Source: Syncephalastrum monosporum B8922 (taxonomy: Eukaryota > Mucoromycota > Mucoromycetes > Mucorales > Syncephalastraceae). Taken from it: a DNA stretch of 64,000 nt. Position numbers and translations under genes: made by a program. Location: positions 1 through 64,000 of the forward strand of contig JNEN01000758.1 in assembly GCA_000697355.1 (NCBI GenBank), read 5' to 3'. A model generated the notes under the pieces. The model did not search any database. It was not told the DNA's origin and saw only the letters and a list, made by a program, of their open reading frames with translations. Shown here one piece after another: positions 23,268 through 35,819 of the stretch; position 1 is the first letter of the stretch; each line of letters opens with the position of its first letter.

Positions 23268-24296
23268 TTAACTAGCCTACGAAATTTCGTTTTGAAATCA
23301 GTTCTCGTGGACTACGCTTCATCTTTAATATACTGTACATACCGGCGTGGGGTCGTTGATGCGCGCTCACGGCGCGCGGCCGCCGCCTCACTAAACTGAA
23401 TACACGTTTGAGTCACAGTGACACATACCCAGTTGCAAAGCACTTTTCGGTGGGCGGGGAGCAGACATTTGGCGCGATGGCGATGTCTATGAGGGCGTTT
23501 TCAACGGTGGTCCCAGCCACCGGCCGTCGGCTATGGTTCGCAAGCGGGAAAGAAGGAAGGCAGAGGAGGCGGAGAGCAAGAGACGTGAAGGGGACGCGTT
23601 AAGGGCGGAACTGAAACGTGTGTTAATGTCTCATATTCAATGCATAGACCTGAATCTATTTCACTTACTGGCAGAGAAAAAAGCGGAAAAAAACCTCTGA
23701 TGTGAGGGTAGCAAGCGGAGAGGAGGAAGAGGCGCGAACGGAGAAGAAGACAGGAGAAGAGGCGAGCAAGAAAACTGCAAGCTAAGTATACATCAGAAGG
23801 AGGTTAGTGATGTCCAATACCATGTACTCTTGACGCGACAACTTACTGTCATGTACACCGGTGCAGTTGGGGGCGGGCAACCGGTGGCAGAGCGACTTTG
23901 AGGGAATGCAGTGGTCTAAGTTGTACTTGTTAGTTTATACTTGTAACTATAATCCTTTCGTATATACTTGCCAGCGTAAGACTTGACAGGGTAAAGAAGA
24001 AGAAGAAAAGTAGACGTGGGAGAAAATAGCCGTCTTCTTATGAAACAGACTCGCATCAATGAACTTCCATGCGATAACATGAAGCACGTCTGCCAATGGA
24101 AAAAAATGCAGGAAAAAAGACGATGACAGGTATTGACGTCAGGTATCTTTCGCGTTTCAGAGGATTTATTGGCCTCTTTGCTATCACGCGGTCACCTTTA
24201 CCAAGGACAAAGGGAAAAAGACCTTCATGAGGATTGACGTCAGGTACCGTTGACGTCTCAAAGTGGTCTACTTTGCCAGACACTCTGCCCGGGCCT
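23268..24296 (-). repeat. Dispersed transcription-unit-like repeat, copy C
   Basis: Reverse-oriented copy closest to copy A. Read on the minus strand it has the CRE/CCAAT array (24100-24296), introns at 23782-23846 (65 bp, GTAAGT, CTAAC branch, TAG) and 23611-23668 (58 bp), and the terminal inverted repeat at 23273-23315. The third donor has mutated to GAAAAGTGC. Exon 2 is one base shorter than in copy A, changing the frame. ATGACA precedes the first donor where copy A has ATGAAA. The plus strand of this copy keeps a charged open frame running GADIWRDGDVYEGVFNGG to ELKRVLMSHIQ. A run of 10 G lies just outside at about 23219. Confidence 0.75.
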
Positions 24297-24764
24297 TCTG
24301 TGTCTTGCTTACGTAATTTGTTATAAGACAATTATTTTGTTCTATGGATAAGAGGTTATGTCCATACTGCGCTGACCTCTCTATTTGGAAATAGCCAAGG
24401 CAACCTACAACGTATAAAAAATACTTCACCCCAGGGGCCTTGTGTCTGTTAGTTAGACTGGGGCCACGACGTGTCCTTATACAATGGCGTTATAACATAA
24501 AGTTAGTCTGAATATAAGCAAAGTAATGATGTGCGTTCCTATGCACTCTCAAAGTTTGCCATCTTGCCCCGTTGCCCCGTTGGAGATAGCCATTCTCAAC
24601 CTCGTGGTACATTGGGCATTGCGAACATCTTATTCTTACGTGAGATAGTGAGCTGTATACGATGCAATGACTATGTATATAAACAGAACAGACAGGAAAA
24701 AATTGGGGAGGAAGATGCAGGGTAGTAATTGTATGAAGAGCGGCAGGTAATCAATGGCGTATGC
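24297..24764. other. Intergenic downstream of RPC25
   Basis: Short AT-rich stretch between repeat C and the RPC25 stop codon. No gene or RNA recognised. Confidence 0.5.
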
Positions 24765-25650
24765 TTAACCGCCCCACCAGCTCACAAGACCGAGACCATC
24801 GTCTTGGATAGAGCACGTTAATGTGTATGGTGCAATTCTTTGCGAATTCGCTTGCAAATCTGGGTCCTGCTGAACAGAAGGACGTCGTGCCGCAGAGTCG
24901 GTGCGCGAGGGCATCTTGTCTGTGAACACCTCTCGAAGCACACGGAATCGGATAGGCTCTTCAAGGTCCATAAACATCTTTTGCCCATCGTAATTCCATA
25001 CCCACAGTTGTTCTGCTGGATCACTACCAGAAAGAATTGGTTATTAATTATAATCACATAGAATTATAATACGCATCTCGCTGAACTTACAACTCTGAGT
25101 TGTCTTGGAGCGCTGGTGCAGGAATATGGATATCATCAAAGAAGCCGAGCGTCACTGAGAAGAGAATTACATAGTATTTCTGAGTAAGTTCCGGTTTCTT
25201 TCTTCACTTTTTCCTCTGTTACCTCGAACGCCAGCAGGAGTACAGCTCTTCACGCGGCCCAGGAGCACTTCGCCCACGAAAGGCCGGAAAACCACCAGAC
25301 GAAACGAAGCTGAACGGAGTGTAGCTTTAGCGCAGAGAATAATGATATGTTTGAATAGCTTGTACCTTTCACATAGCTACAGCCATCCAAATGAAGAATA
25401 GCACCTTGTTCGGCATGCAAGATATCATGGATACATATACAGAGGCCCACATCGGGAATGACCTGCAAACGAAAAGTCAGTTTTTGATTCCTACTGATCT
25501 CATTACAGGAGCTTAGCCCGGCGGTTCAGTCAGTCATACTTTGTTGGCGAATTTGGCATTTAGAATCTGAGTGATGGCCTCGTTATCGGACAGGCCGAAA
25601 TCTTTTGGCTCGACCTTGACCGTATCCTCCAGCTCAGCTAAAATGAACAT
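24765..25650 (-). CDS. RPC25: DNA-directed RNA polymerase III subunit RPC25 (RPC8)
   Basis: Five exons (25650-25540, 25462-25366, 25309-25223, 25154-25091, 25023-24765) give 205 residues, the usual family length. The start MFILAELEDTVKVEPKDFGL and NEAITQILNAKFANKVIPDV form the N-terminal Rpb7-like domain. FRLVVFRPFVGEVLLGRVKS followed by GFFDDIHIPAPAL is the S1/OB domain. The C-terminal half contains EQLWVWNYDGQKMFMDLEEP. Rpc25 pairs with Rpc17 in the polymerase III stalk and helps initiation on tRNA and 5S genes. The gene is flanked by repeat copies C and D. Introns are 56-77 bp with consensus ends. Confidence 0.95.
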
Positions 25651-25939
25651 GGAGGAAGACACACACACGCGCGCGCACACACACGATATGGGAGAGAAGT
25701 AATGCAAATTCGCAAATTCAAGCCACCTCACCCGGCCCTATGACAGCATTCTCAACTTACAGTTTAGTCACGTGACTTACGGCATAAGATTCATTCGTCT
25801 TCTTTTGTCTTTTGCCCGAAGTCCACATTCTCTACTATCTCTTTCCTTTTCTAACTGGACAGCAACCTATTTTCTGCTGTCATGAATAAGACTCAAATCT
25901 TTTCTGGTTTTGCGAGTGCCGTATAAACGGGATAGATTT

Positions 25940-26757
25940 TAATGGCTCGCTCCTTCGTGCATATTCGATTTCACGAAAATACGACGGTTCTCTCTCGCGT
26001 GTGTTTTTTCTTCTTTTCTTCGTTCTCTTCATAGTCTTTTCTTGGCAAGCACAATAAACACAGATTCATGGCTTGAAGCATACATTAAAGCTGACATAGA
26101 GAACACAAGCTCATGCTCCTGCCAATTTTTTCTGCTACCGGTTGTTCTTCCGGGGCATTACAGTAGTGTGCACAACAGTAAGTCGTCGCGTCAAAAGCAC
26201 ATCATTTTGCACATCGCTGACCTTTATTTACTATGGCATAGCTCGTTGCCTTTAATCTCCCCTCGTTTCCTCCTGTATTCTCTTCTGTCTATGTCTTCCT
26301 CCATTCTTCCCACTCTTCTCATTCTGAAGGCTCCTTTTTGTCCTCTACGAGTAAATGAAATGGAAATATGTATACTACACAATGAAACTGAGATACTGAC
26401 ATGGATTTCATTTCCGCTCCTTTCCTCCTCCGTCGCTCTTTTTTCCTGTTCTCCTGTTTTCCCCATTTGAGCGTTTAACCTAAGCGGCCGGTGGCCGATA
26501 CCACTTTTAAAAACATCCCCCGCCCCCTATAGACATCGCGTCGCGCCATATGTCTGCCTCAGGCCCACAGGCAAGGATTCGTAGATAAAAACTGGCAGTG
26601 CGGCTCAAGAAACCTAGTTCAGCTGCTTCGGCACAGATGATGCAGCGGCCATGCCCTATGCGCCCTTAGCGACGACCCCTGCTGTGGTCGCTTAAATAAA
26701 TAGAAGTAGTGAATCAGCCCCCGAGAATTAATTTCGGAAAGAAAACCTGTAGGTGGC
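25940..26757 (+). repeat. Dispersed transcription-unit-like repeat, copy D
   Basis: Closest to copy E in its 5' part (GGCTCGCTCCTTCGTG through GGCAAGCAC), and shares intron signals with A and C. Intron 1 is 26178-26241 (64 bp, GTAAGTCGTCGCGT, CTGAC branch at 26217, ATAG). The second donor is GTAAAT (near 26351); the third is GCAAGG. The block GCGCCATATGTCTGCC near 26546 matches the conserved exon 3 end of A-C. AATAAA occurs near 26695 and a degenerate terminal repeat at 26722-26755. There is no ATG before the first donor, unlike A and C. Confidence 0.65.
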
Positions 26758-26910
26758 TACAGACGTAAAAGATCGCAGCATTGTTTTTTTGTCTTCGTGC
26801 AATGAAAAGGTGTAAAGACAAAAGCAGACACTAGGCAACAGAGTAGATAAAGAAAGGAAATAAAGAGGAGAAGGTAAATAAACCAAAGGGTAAGAATTGC
26901 TTCCTGTTGC

Positions 26911-29900
26911 TTAAATGATTTTGCCCAAAAGGCCACCGCGGCCGTTGGAGCCATTGTCACCGTCAGGCAGGAGATCCACTCGCACATGCACTTCACCCGT
27001 GCCACGCGGTTCGAGCGGCACCCACCCGTCATACGAAGATTGCCCGCCTAACACTTGGAAGACATCCAGATTGCACCCGCCAATATCAACGTCGTTCAGC
27101 GTGTTGTGGTCCTTGACGAGTATATCCAACACACCAGCGCGGCTGTGAACGCGGGTCGAGAAGGATTCATTCCACTCAGGAGCCAGAGTCTTCTTAATAT
27201 GCTTTGTCTTGAGCAGCACCTTCGATCCAACACGCACTCGCACGTACGGGTCACTCGTGCCGCTCTTGTCCATCGCCTTGAGGTTACGTGCGCCCACCAG
27301 CGTTACATTCACACTCGCCTGGCCAGCCCCTAGAGAGTCTGTCAGTCACCGCCTTCCCCACTTAAATTCAATCATGTTACCATTTCCTTCCGTGGCCGTC
27401 GAAGAGCGAGGCTGAGCCGAATCCACGCTGGTTCGCCGCTCGCTGTTAACCGTGCTGCTGTGGCTAGGCTGCGGTTGAGGTGGCATCACATCGCCTGAGG
27501 AAGCGTCCGATGAGGCATCGCTTGACTTATCCTTGCGACCCAGACGGCCAATGCCGCGAATTCCGCTGCCCAGAGCCGACACACCGCCACCGACGATCTT
27601 GCCTCCCGAGTTGAATACCTTGCCGCCGGCGCCAAAGCCGGCGCCAACGACGTCGCCAGCAAACGTCTTGCCTGCGCCGAATGCAGCACCAGGCGCGTGA
27701 GTGAAGATACGTGTCGTCGAACCGAGCAGGGAGGTACCGGTGCGCTTCCGCAACAGGAGCTGCGGTTGCCAGAGCAGACGGAGACGGAGTGTACCACCGC
27801 CCTCCAAAGCAAGTTCAACGTCCTTAGCAGCGAAGCTCTCCACAATGCTACCGTCGAACGTAGTCTCTGCGCGTCCAAGGAGGGTGTCCTTGCCAATCTG
27901 GTCCCAGTCGTATACCTCAGCCGTCAATTTGGCGCCCACACGGGTTTTCTGTGATGGAACATGTTGGACAAAAATCGCAGAGAAATGCACATAAAGTTAT
28001 CAACATACCACAGGCACAGTAAAGACTTCATCTTTGAAGGTCGGATTGAGATCCTTCTTGTACACCTCGGTTTTGTGCACCTTGACGCCATCCACATGGA
28101 ACACAACGAACGGATCAGACGTACCGGATCGATCAGCCGCTTTCAGATCCTTCGCGCGGATTGGTGTCACGGTAAGGTTGCCCTGGTTCTCCAAGCTCTC
28201 CTTCGGATCCAGCTTGAAATTGACAGCCGGTATAAAACCGAATCCGAGATGGATAGTGCCGCCCTCGCATTCGATCAGCTTGAACACTTCACCTTCGGCA
28301 TTTTCCTCGGGAGTGCGCTCCATCAGTTTTCGCACAATGTCCCGCACAGATGCAGTCCAGAAACCGACGTACGAATCATCCTTGTCGTTTTCCTTGACTT
28401 GCTTGATACGCACTATCACTTTGGAGAAGTCCATTTCACGCACAAATGCGTCTCCTGTTTCGTTGAACGGGAGATCAAGGCCCTTGAGCTGTACAGTGCG
28501 GTATTGCGGGTCGTTTGAGTCGAGCAGAATGTCCGCCGTCACCTTCTGACGCTCCGGCAGCTTGGCTTGATAAATCGTGACCTGAAGGATACCAGACTCG
28601 TACGCGAGTAAGTCTACCTTTTGGCGGTCGGGCGTTAATCTGACCACCGCATTGTGAAGCTCTTTCTCGGGCAATGGTGGAATCTCAACTTCTTCCTTGG
28701 CATTTTCGTCCTTTGGATTTTCTTCTCCCTCCGTGTTTTCTTTTTCCTCCTTGGGCGGCGCAGGCAGCTCCAGTGTGGGGATGAATGACGCCGTAAACTG
28801 AAGGGATCCCTTGCCCTTCTTACGCTCATTGTTGGACAATTCAACCCAGCTATGGATCATGTCAGCGACTCCAGATTCGGCTCATCGTCAGAACTTACCG
28901 GCTCTCAATGGGATTCAGGGATTCATAGAACACTTGACCTTCGGATGTCTTGCTTTCCTTGACGATGTCCTTGAGCAAGAAATCACACAAACCCAAGGTC
29001 TTGTCTTTTTGGATATCATTGTAATCCATCACTTCAAAGATCAGGTCCTCACGCATTGAATGCACTGGTACATAAAGCACCGTGTCCCACTCAGGGTCGA
29101 GATTATCAGGAATCCAATCTGACTGACCGCGCACCTGCATGCCTGACATAACGCGCACATACGGATCAGATTTGCCGCCTGTCATGGCCTCGACATTCTT
29201 CAGATCCTTGGCACGATGGAAGTGGATGCGAACAGTGCCAATCGGCGGGCCTAAACAATAAAGAAAACGAATTATAAGTCTGTGGTCCGATAAACCCCCA
29301 AAACAGGTTTTCTTTGTTTTTTCAGACGTACGGTAGGAGCCGTGTCCCAAGCCTTCAGCAAAACCGGTCATCACCACAGGCTTCCACATGGCGCTTAGAT
29401 GAATCTGGCCAGGGCAGTCCTTGAGGTTCCACCAATCCATGCCTTGACGCATGTGCTGATCTTCAAAATCAAGAAGACTCATGCGCCAGCGCGCCAAGAT
29501 ATCGTCGTCTGTGAAGTCGTTGCTGTTCATGATATTGACACCCAGATCCAGCTTGCTCTTGTCAGCGACAAAGACCTCGACAAACTTGTCCCAGCGTGGG
29601 TTGAAGCTGCGCTTGAAAGCCTTGGTCTTGAGTCGCTCCTGACCATTGACTTTGATGACTGCGTAGGCGTTAATGTCTTCTTTGGAGCCGATAATGGGCA
29701 CAGGCAGGTTAATACCGCTACTGCGCTTGCTATCGCCATTCAGTTGCTTGCATTCGTGCACGGTGAAGCGTAAGATACCACTGTCTAAGGCATTGAAGTT
29801 AGCTTCCTTGACCTTGGAAGGCGTAAAACTGAAAAGACTTACTAGACTCGGCTGGAGGAATGATGGTGCCGTCTTCCTTCTTATCCGGCTTGGATACAGG

Positions 29901-31906
29901 GAAATAGCGCATGTCGCATTTAATCTCACCAACGGGTTTTCCTCCGCGCATGACAGTGAGGTTCCTAGCATTGCAAAGTTAGGATTTTATCAGGACATCA
30001 ATCCCTTCATTCACTTACAGTCCTTCGACAGCGTTATTGCTTTCTTCGATCTGCTTCAGATCAAAGTGTGCAGCACCAACCGGGGAGTCCTTGCGTCCGG
30101 AGTTGCGATCCATGACCTGCAGAAAGACCGAGTCGTGCAAGTTGTTGAGGAGGACGAAATGCGTCTCGTCCCACTTGGGGTTTGACGTATCCTCAAAGGC
30201 AGAGGTGCGGCCTTGTTCGGCATTTTGGACGTTGCCGATGTGGAAAGTGATATACGGGTCGAGACTGCCGAAAAGATCAGCGGCCTTGAGGTTTGAAGCA
30301 GAGTAAACAGTGATAGCAAGGATGCCGTTCGCAGATGTTAGATCGGTCGTACCGGCCATCATGCCAGCCACATCGACAGTGTAGACATTGGGCGCGTACA
30401 TCATCGGGCCCAATGTGGCGTGCACTTGTTCTTGGACGAAGGTTTGAAGACCAGGGATCTGTTAGTGGTATGAGTTAATTATCCTTGGGTCATTTCTATT
30501 TTTCTTTCTGTGTTCATTTACGTTATTGATATCGAAGCCAAAGGTCTCACCACCCACGGGCTTGAGAGAGTAATCAAACTGGGGCTTATCGAGGAAGGAG
30601 GCCTCGACAGTCTTGACGTGAGGGAATTCATTGAAAAGCTTGAATTTGAGACGCAAGTTGCCACTGAAGGCGAGGTCTTCGAGCAGGACGGGCATCCCAG
30701 CGCCAATCATACCCTTACCGACGCGGATGGTCAGGACAATCTTGGGGTTGACCTTGGATTGCAGGTCACGGTGGGTCAAGTCCAGCAGATCATTGGGCAC
30801 AAAGGAGACTTTCCAGTCCATGCACTAGAGACGGGTTTTCAGTATACTTGGATAAATATCGCCCAGGTCCGAGATACTCACGACGACGTTGGGTTCCGTG
30901 CGGGGATAGGTTTTAATACCCTCAATCTTGAAGGGCTTTGTGCCAAGGGTGAAGGTGCTCAGACGAATGGAGTCCAGGAAGGAAGGTGTGCTCTCAATGA
31001 GAATAGCGTCTGCGATACCAATGATCTGCGCGGATAGGACAGGCTCGTAAATAAGCCAGAAGCGAGAGACAAAGTGATTGATCCAGTCTGCGGACTCGAT
31101 ATCTGTTTCGAGTTTGTTCAGCATCATCTCGCGATGGATATCATCGCGAACGTTGCGCCGTAGTCGTCGAATGGAGGTCTGGTAATAGGTTGCTACAATA
31201 ACACCGAGACAAAAAAAAAAAGGGAAATGATAGGAGTATCACGAGAAAGAATTAGCTAAAATAGGCAAAGCCTGGATCTTGGCCCGGACATAAAACACGT
31301 ACCAAGGAAAGCGCCCACGATGAAGCACACAAAGAGGCCGCCGCCGAGGCGCGTCAACAGCCAAGTGAAAAAGACAGCGAAAAACATGGCAGCCGTGTTA
31401 TGATACCATTCACCATAATAATTCTCCTTGAGATAGGTCGCCAAGACGTCGTTGGAGAGCGAATCTTGTGTAGTGTCAGGACGCGTACCCTTATAAAGAT
31501 CGGACAGCTGTTCGGGCGTATGGTCCTTTGCAAGTACCTCCAAGGCTTCCTCGTCGCCAGGGTTGGGCAATTTCGAGAAGGCGGTCCAGCCTACGTTGGC
31601 GAAGGAACCAGGGACGCCTTTGCTGTCGTCGTCTTTTTTCGTAGGAGTAGGCGTAGGAGGCTGCGCAACGGGCTTCTGGCTGGCGGAAGCAATGGCAGCC
31701 GCGACATCATCCTTGTTGGTCGTGCCAATATCAGTGGGCAGATGGCTCTGCTGCTTAACGGCGTCTGATAAACCAGTCGATGGAGCGGCGTCCTGGGCAC
31801 GCGCCTGTTTCTGAGCGGGAGTCAGTTCCTCGGCCGTTTTTGCCAGGTCCTGACGCTTTTCTTCTTCGACGCTCTGAGGTGGCGAGGGTTGCAATGTTTC
31901 CGTCAT
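26911..31906 (-). CDS. Tricalbin / extended-synaptotagmin-like ER-plasma membrane tether (SMP + multiple C2)
   Basis: Tricalbins anchor cortical ER to the plasma membrane and move lipids. The start MTETLQPSPPQSVEEEKRQD leads a disordered N terminus, then a hydrophobic hairpin (TAAMFFAVFFTWLLTRL, GLFVCFIVGAFLG) for ER insertion. The SMP domain begins DWINHFVSRFWLIYEPVLSA and includes GIKTYPRTEPNVVV. C2 domains follow: LAITVYSASNLKAADLFGSL; ILRFTVHECKQLNGD; VRIHFHRAKDLKNVEAMTGG; VTPIRAKDLKAADRSGTSDP; NVTLVGARNLKAMDKSGTSD. A degenerate unit (GILQVTIYQAKL) may be a sixth. The third, fourth and fifth keep SDPYV/SDPFV-type Ca2+-loop aspartates. A Gly-rich linker precedes the last C2, which ends at the C terminus. 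Nine or so short introns; about 1,450 residues. Confidence 0.92.
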
Positions 31907-33134
31907 GGCTCGAACGGATGACGAAAGAGAATGAAGGGGATAGGCAGTAGTGAAAGGAACAACAAAAAGAAGGACGAAAATGTGATTGTCGGTGGTCGGA
32001 AAAGGGGACGGGAGGCACACAGCTATTTTTTTTTTCTCTCTTGATTGATTTCCGCCAGCCCAAAACGCGCTCTTCTCGCCAGATTAGGTTAGCAGTAAAA
32101 GGCACTTGCATGGCCGGACGTCATGTCTGCGCCATCCATTGGCCGTGGCACTGGCGGGGCTTGCGGCTTGGCACTTCCGTACTGCCGCCTGCTTCCTATA
32201 AGCTCAAAATGACTTGCATCTTGTATGCAGATGAGAAACAATTGTTATTGTTACACTCGGGTATATATTTCCTCACGCCTGTTTTTTTTGGGTTGGTGGG
32301 GGGCAAGACGGGCCAAATCAATCAAAGAAAAAACGTATAGAATGTCTTGGTTCATGGCATTTGAATCACCTCGTATCGTTGCTACGCGAAGCATATGAAA
32401 AAAGGACAGTCATCCCAGTCAGTCATCTGTAGAAGGGCAGTCTCGTCTGGCGCGTGTGCACAGCGCTTGAGAAGCTTCCATGGACGTTCTCGATTATGTG
32501 TAACACCAAGGCATAAAACGATCCGCGATCTTTGCAGACGTTAGGATGCACACGAGACATCGATGAATCAAAAAACCACGCTGTACACGGCTTTCTTGAC
32601 GCAGGAAGGGGTTATCCAAAAAACGATTCACATGTATATATGGTTCCTGGCTTCATAAATGAATGGTGCGTGTCATAAGTCCCAAAAACTCGGGTTCGAA
32701 GTTGGACTAGCAGTACATTGACTGCATTGCATCCAAGTACATCATGGATACTTGCACTATTGACAGGAAAAATTAAAAAAATCGAACAATTATGGCCTGT
32801 AGACATGGGTGTACACTATTCAGCGATTATTGCAAAATGAAAAACTTCCAAGTCTCTCCGTGCGTTTTTACGAGCGACCTTTGTCATCACCAGCAGGCAG
32901 CATGAGCATAATGCCATACCTGTCCTGGCGTGCGAAAAATGATTAAAAGAAGCATGTTGATTGAGCAAGTCTTTTAAAATTGCTGTTTCAGCACGCGCTG
33001 GCTTGGTTTGCATATTCCACAGCTATGACTGGCTATGTCGCAGCATGGGTTAAAATGAACTGATTATAAAGGCCTACCTTGTTTTCATATTTCATTTTCT
33101 TGTTGATTTTCTTTGTATCACATAACAAAACAAA
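31907..33134. other. Intergenic between tricalbin and small spliced gene
   Basis: The first 150 bp should hold the tricalbin leader (pyrimidine-rich on its coding strand). The rest shows scattered short frames only. TATAAAGG near 33066, followed by pyrimidine-rich sequence, could serve the gene at 33135. Confidence 0.45.
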
Positions 33135-33483
33135 ATGCCAGGACCCGTTACATTTACCCTTGGAGCGTTTGGTGTTGCTGGAGCAGCGGCATATGCTAAC
33201 AACCGTCGGCGAAGCAGCGGCGGAGAAGCCTCGACTTCGACTTCCAATGACAACATGACGCCGCTCGCCATGGGACGCCGTAGATCGAGCGGTATTCAGA
33301 ACGATCTGTATGACAGCAGCAAACAGGTAAGATCAGAGAAGTGAAGAATAACGGAGCGCTAAAGAGTATGACATCAACCCTCAGGCCGAGCTTTTTTGGA
33401 GACGTCACAGTGGAATTAACCTTAGTCACAACTCTTATAAACAATTTCCCAAGGATCAAAACAAAAAACAGAGTAGCTCGTAA
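33135..33483 (+). CDS. Small uncharacterised protein (96 aa, one intron)
   Basis: Exon 1 (33135-33326) begins MPGPVTFTLGAFGVAGAAAY, a short hydrophobic segment that could be a membrane anchor, then a Ser-rich basic stretch with repeated RRRSSG and GRRRSSGIQ motifs (possible basophilic-kinase sites). A 58-bp intron (GTAAGA, 33327-33384, CTCAG) joins to AELFWRRHSGINLSHNSYKQ and ends KKQSSS. Context supports a real gene: ATG after AAAACAAA, TATAAAGG about 70 bp upstream, intron of normal size and open frame across it. No family recognised; could be an assembly or organelle-associated microprotein, but nothing shows this. Confidence 0.55.
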
Positions 33484-34646
33484 TAATAGTATTTCGATAT
33501 TGAAGAAGACAATATGCTTCCCGTACATACGTTTGCGGATTGCACATGTAAATAAATGTGATGTGTTTAACTTTCTGTATGTAGCGTGTGCCCATCCGAG
33601 TGCCATGATTTGATCAACGATCATAGGTTACACAGCAGCATTTGGCGCACGATGTTGCGAAGTGTACTGTGTCAGCTGCGCAAGAATAAAGTTGATGTGC
33701 TACAGCCATGGTTTATTTCAACTTACTATCTCCTACGGGAAGTCCCGGCTCTAACTTGTGCACACACAAGTGCCAACAACAGAAGCAAGGAAAAGAGAGT
33801 AATGGCTGTGTATTATTATGGTATCGCGTTTGTACACAACGTCTCACTATCAACCTGCAGCTGTCATCTTAGGCAGAGAAGAGAAAGTACACTATAGAAT
33901 GATAATATATGCATAGACCGCGGTGTTTCTCGTTTACAAGATTGACGCGGTAACAAATAGTTGAGCTTCTTCGTAATTTAGAACGATTTTCGACTCCATG
34001 GTAGTGCCCTTTATACCTTTGGGAATTCTATTCTACAAAATTTTTGAGGTAAGACTTCCATCCGTCAACATCTACCGTTTCGGACCGAACGTAGATGTAT
34101 TCAACTTCCTAAACATTCGCGTCGTGCGTATATACTCTTTTTTTCTCTCTCTCGTACAGCACTTCTACCTCCTCAACCTATATTAATTCTCATGGGTGGT
34201 CCCTACTTTTGGTAAAAGAATATGTCGTGTTTAGACACGCTATTAAATCACCAATTATGTACAATAAACTACCTATACAGTATTTACGCTTAACCGGCAC
34301 TATCAGTGCAAATCATGCAGAGAAATCATGTCTTCCAGGCCTACATTCGTAGGTGTGAAGTTCGATAGTTCACTTTCTTGTATTTTAAAAGTTCTGTGCG
34401 GGTCGAACTTCATAGCATCATCGGCAGGCTACCGAATCTGCAATCGACTAAAAGCTTGTGTGAGCCACTCATATATGGAAACGCCAGCTTTAAAATTACG
34501 GAAAAAACGATGGATATACGTCAATGACATAGAAAGCCATAGTGAAAACCTATTTGTTCATATTACTGTATGTACTGTACAGTATGTACCGTAATAGACG
34601 CATTAGTGGTATTGATCTTAATTATACGCATTTGTGTTCCAGTTTA
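33484..34646. other. Intergenic, no gene recognised
   Basis: AT-rich, with short frames only. A near-perfect 34-bp palindrome centred on CTGTACAG lies at about 34563-34596, close to the 3' end of the FAH-family gene. Confidence 0.45.
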
Positions 34647-35819
34647 CTAGAGCTTATTGCCCTTGTTGCGCTCATTCACGATGGGGTTAACCAAGCTTCC
34701 AATGCCGTCAATAAAAACTTCGCATACGTCCTTGTCCTGCAACCACACTGGAGGCTTTAGGATAGAGCCGACACCATGAGGGGTGCCTGTGATGATGACT
34801 TCGCCGGGATGCAATGTCGTGCTCTGGGATAAGAAGCTGACCAGTGTGGCCACGTCGAAGACTAGTGAATTATATGGCCATCAGTTTCCTGTCTACCCAA
34901 AAAAAAAAAACCACTTACTCATATCACTGGTATTCCAGTCTTGCATGAGCTTGCTGTTGAGTCGAGTTCCGAGCCGAAGCGAGTTAGGATTCTTGATGAG
35001 CTTGGACGAAACAATCATGGGACCGAGCGGGTTAAAGGTATCGAAGCCCTTGCCAAAGCACCACTGGCCTCCACACAGCTGTGTCTGCCATTTGCGGGCC
35101 GAGACGTCATTCGCCACCGTATAGCCTTCCATGACACTCAATATAAATCCACTTCATAACTCTTTTCCTCACTCGATTCTACCTGCGACATAATCCAAGG
35201 CTTCTTCTTTGGAAACATCCTTGCATGTCCGGCCAATTACAACGGCCAGCTCAGCCTCATAGTCAACTTGTCCGTCTTGACAGATGGTTGGAATTACAAC
35301 TGGGTCGAGTGGGCCAGCCGTAGTCTGCGGCGGCTTGATAAACACGATGGGATTCTGGGGAAATTTGGCCTTCACTTCGTCTGCGTGGCGTTTGTAGTTC
35401 AAACCGATCCCTCGATAGAAAGGCGGCACGATGGGAGCCAACAGCTGCAATATGTGGTATTCAGTACTGGCGCGTTTCTTCCTCAGTCCTTGATCATACC
35501 TTTTTGACCGAAAGGACTGTGTCAGTGACGCGATGGGAACCAAAGATCTCGCCGTCAATGAGATGAGCACGTAACTGTCCACCGGTGATTTCCTGGTGAG
35601 TAAGATTGTTCCCGGCCAGTATAGGCTGGCCATAGCGAATATTGCCGTGCTCATCCTCGAATCTTTGATATGTGTGAATGAGATCTTACGGCCTCAGGAA
35701 TCGCTTATAAATTTTACCTGATAAGGCGCGTCCACTCGGGGGCAAGCTGTATCCCAATATTACCTTATTACGCTTTGTCAGAAAGGTTACTCTGCTTTAC
35801 TTACAGTTGTTGTTGGCAT
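34647..35819 (-). CDS. Fumarylacetoacetate hydrolase (FAH) family protein, FAHD-like
   Basis: FAH-fold enzymes cleave or isomerise acylpyruvates and related diketo acids using Mg2+/Mn2+. Conserved blocks in order: WTRLIRFEDEHGNIRYGQPI, PFYRGIGLNYKRHADEVKAK, VDYEAELAVVIGR (metal-binding Glu), YTVANDVSARKWQ, NPLGPMIV and GEVIITGTPHGVGSILKPPV. The gene ends LVNPIVNERNKGNKL. At least four short introns interrupt it. The likely start is the ATG at 35819 (MPTTT) with a donor GTAAGT directly after, but the reading frame into the second exon (about 35715-35760) could not be made exact, so the N terminus is uncertain. Resembles fungal proteins close to FAHD1/FAHD2; whether it is an acylpyruvase or oxaloacetate decarboxylase cannot be told. 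Confidence 0.87.
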
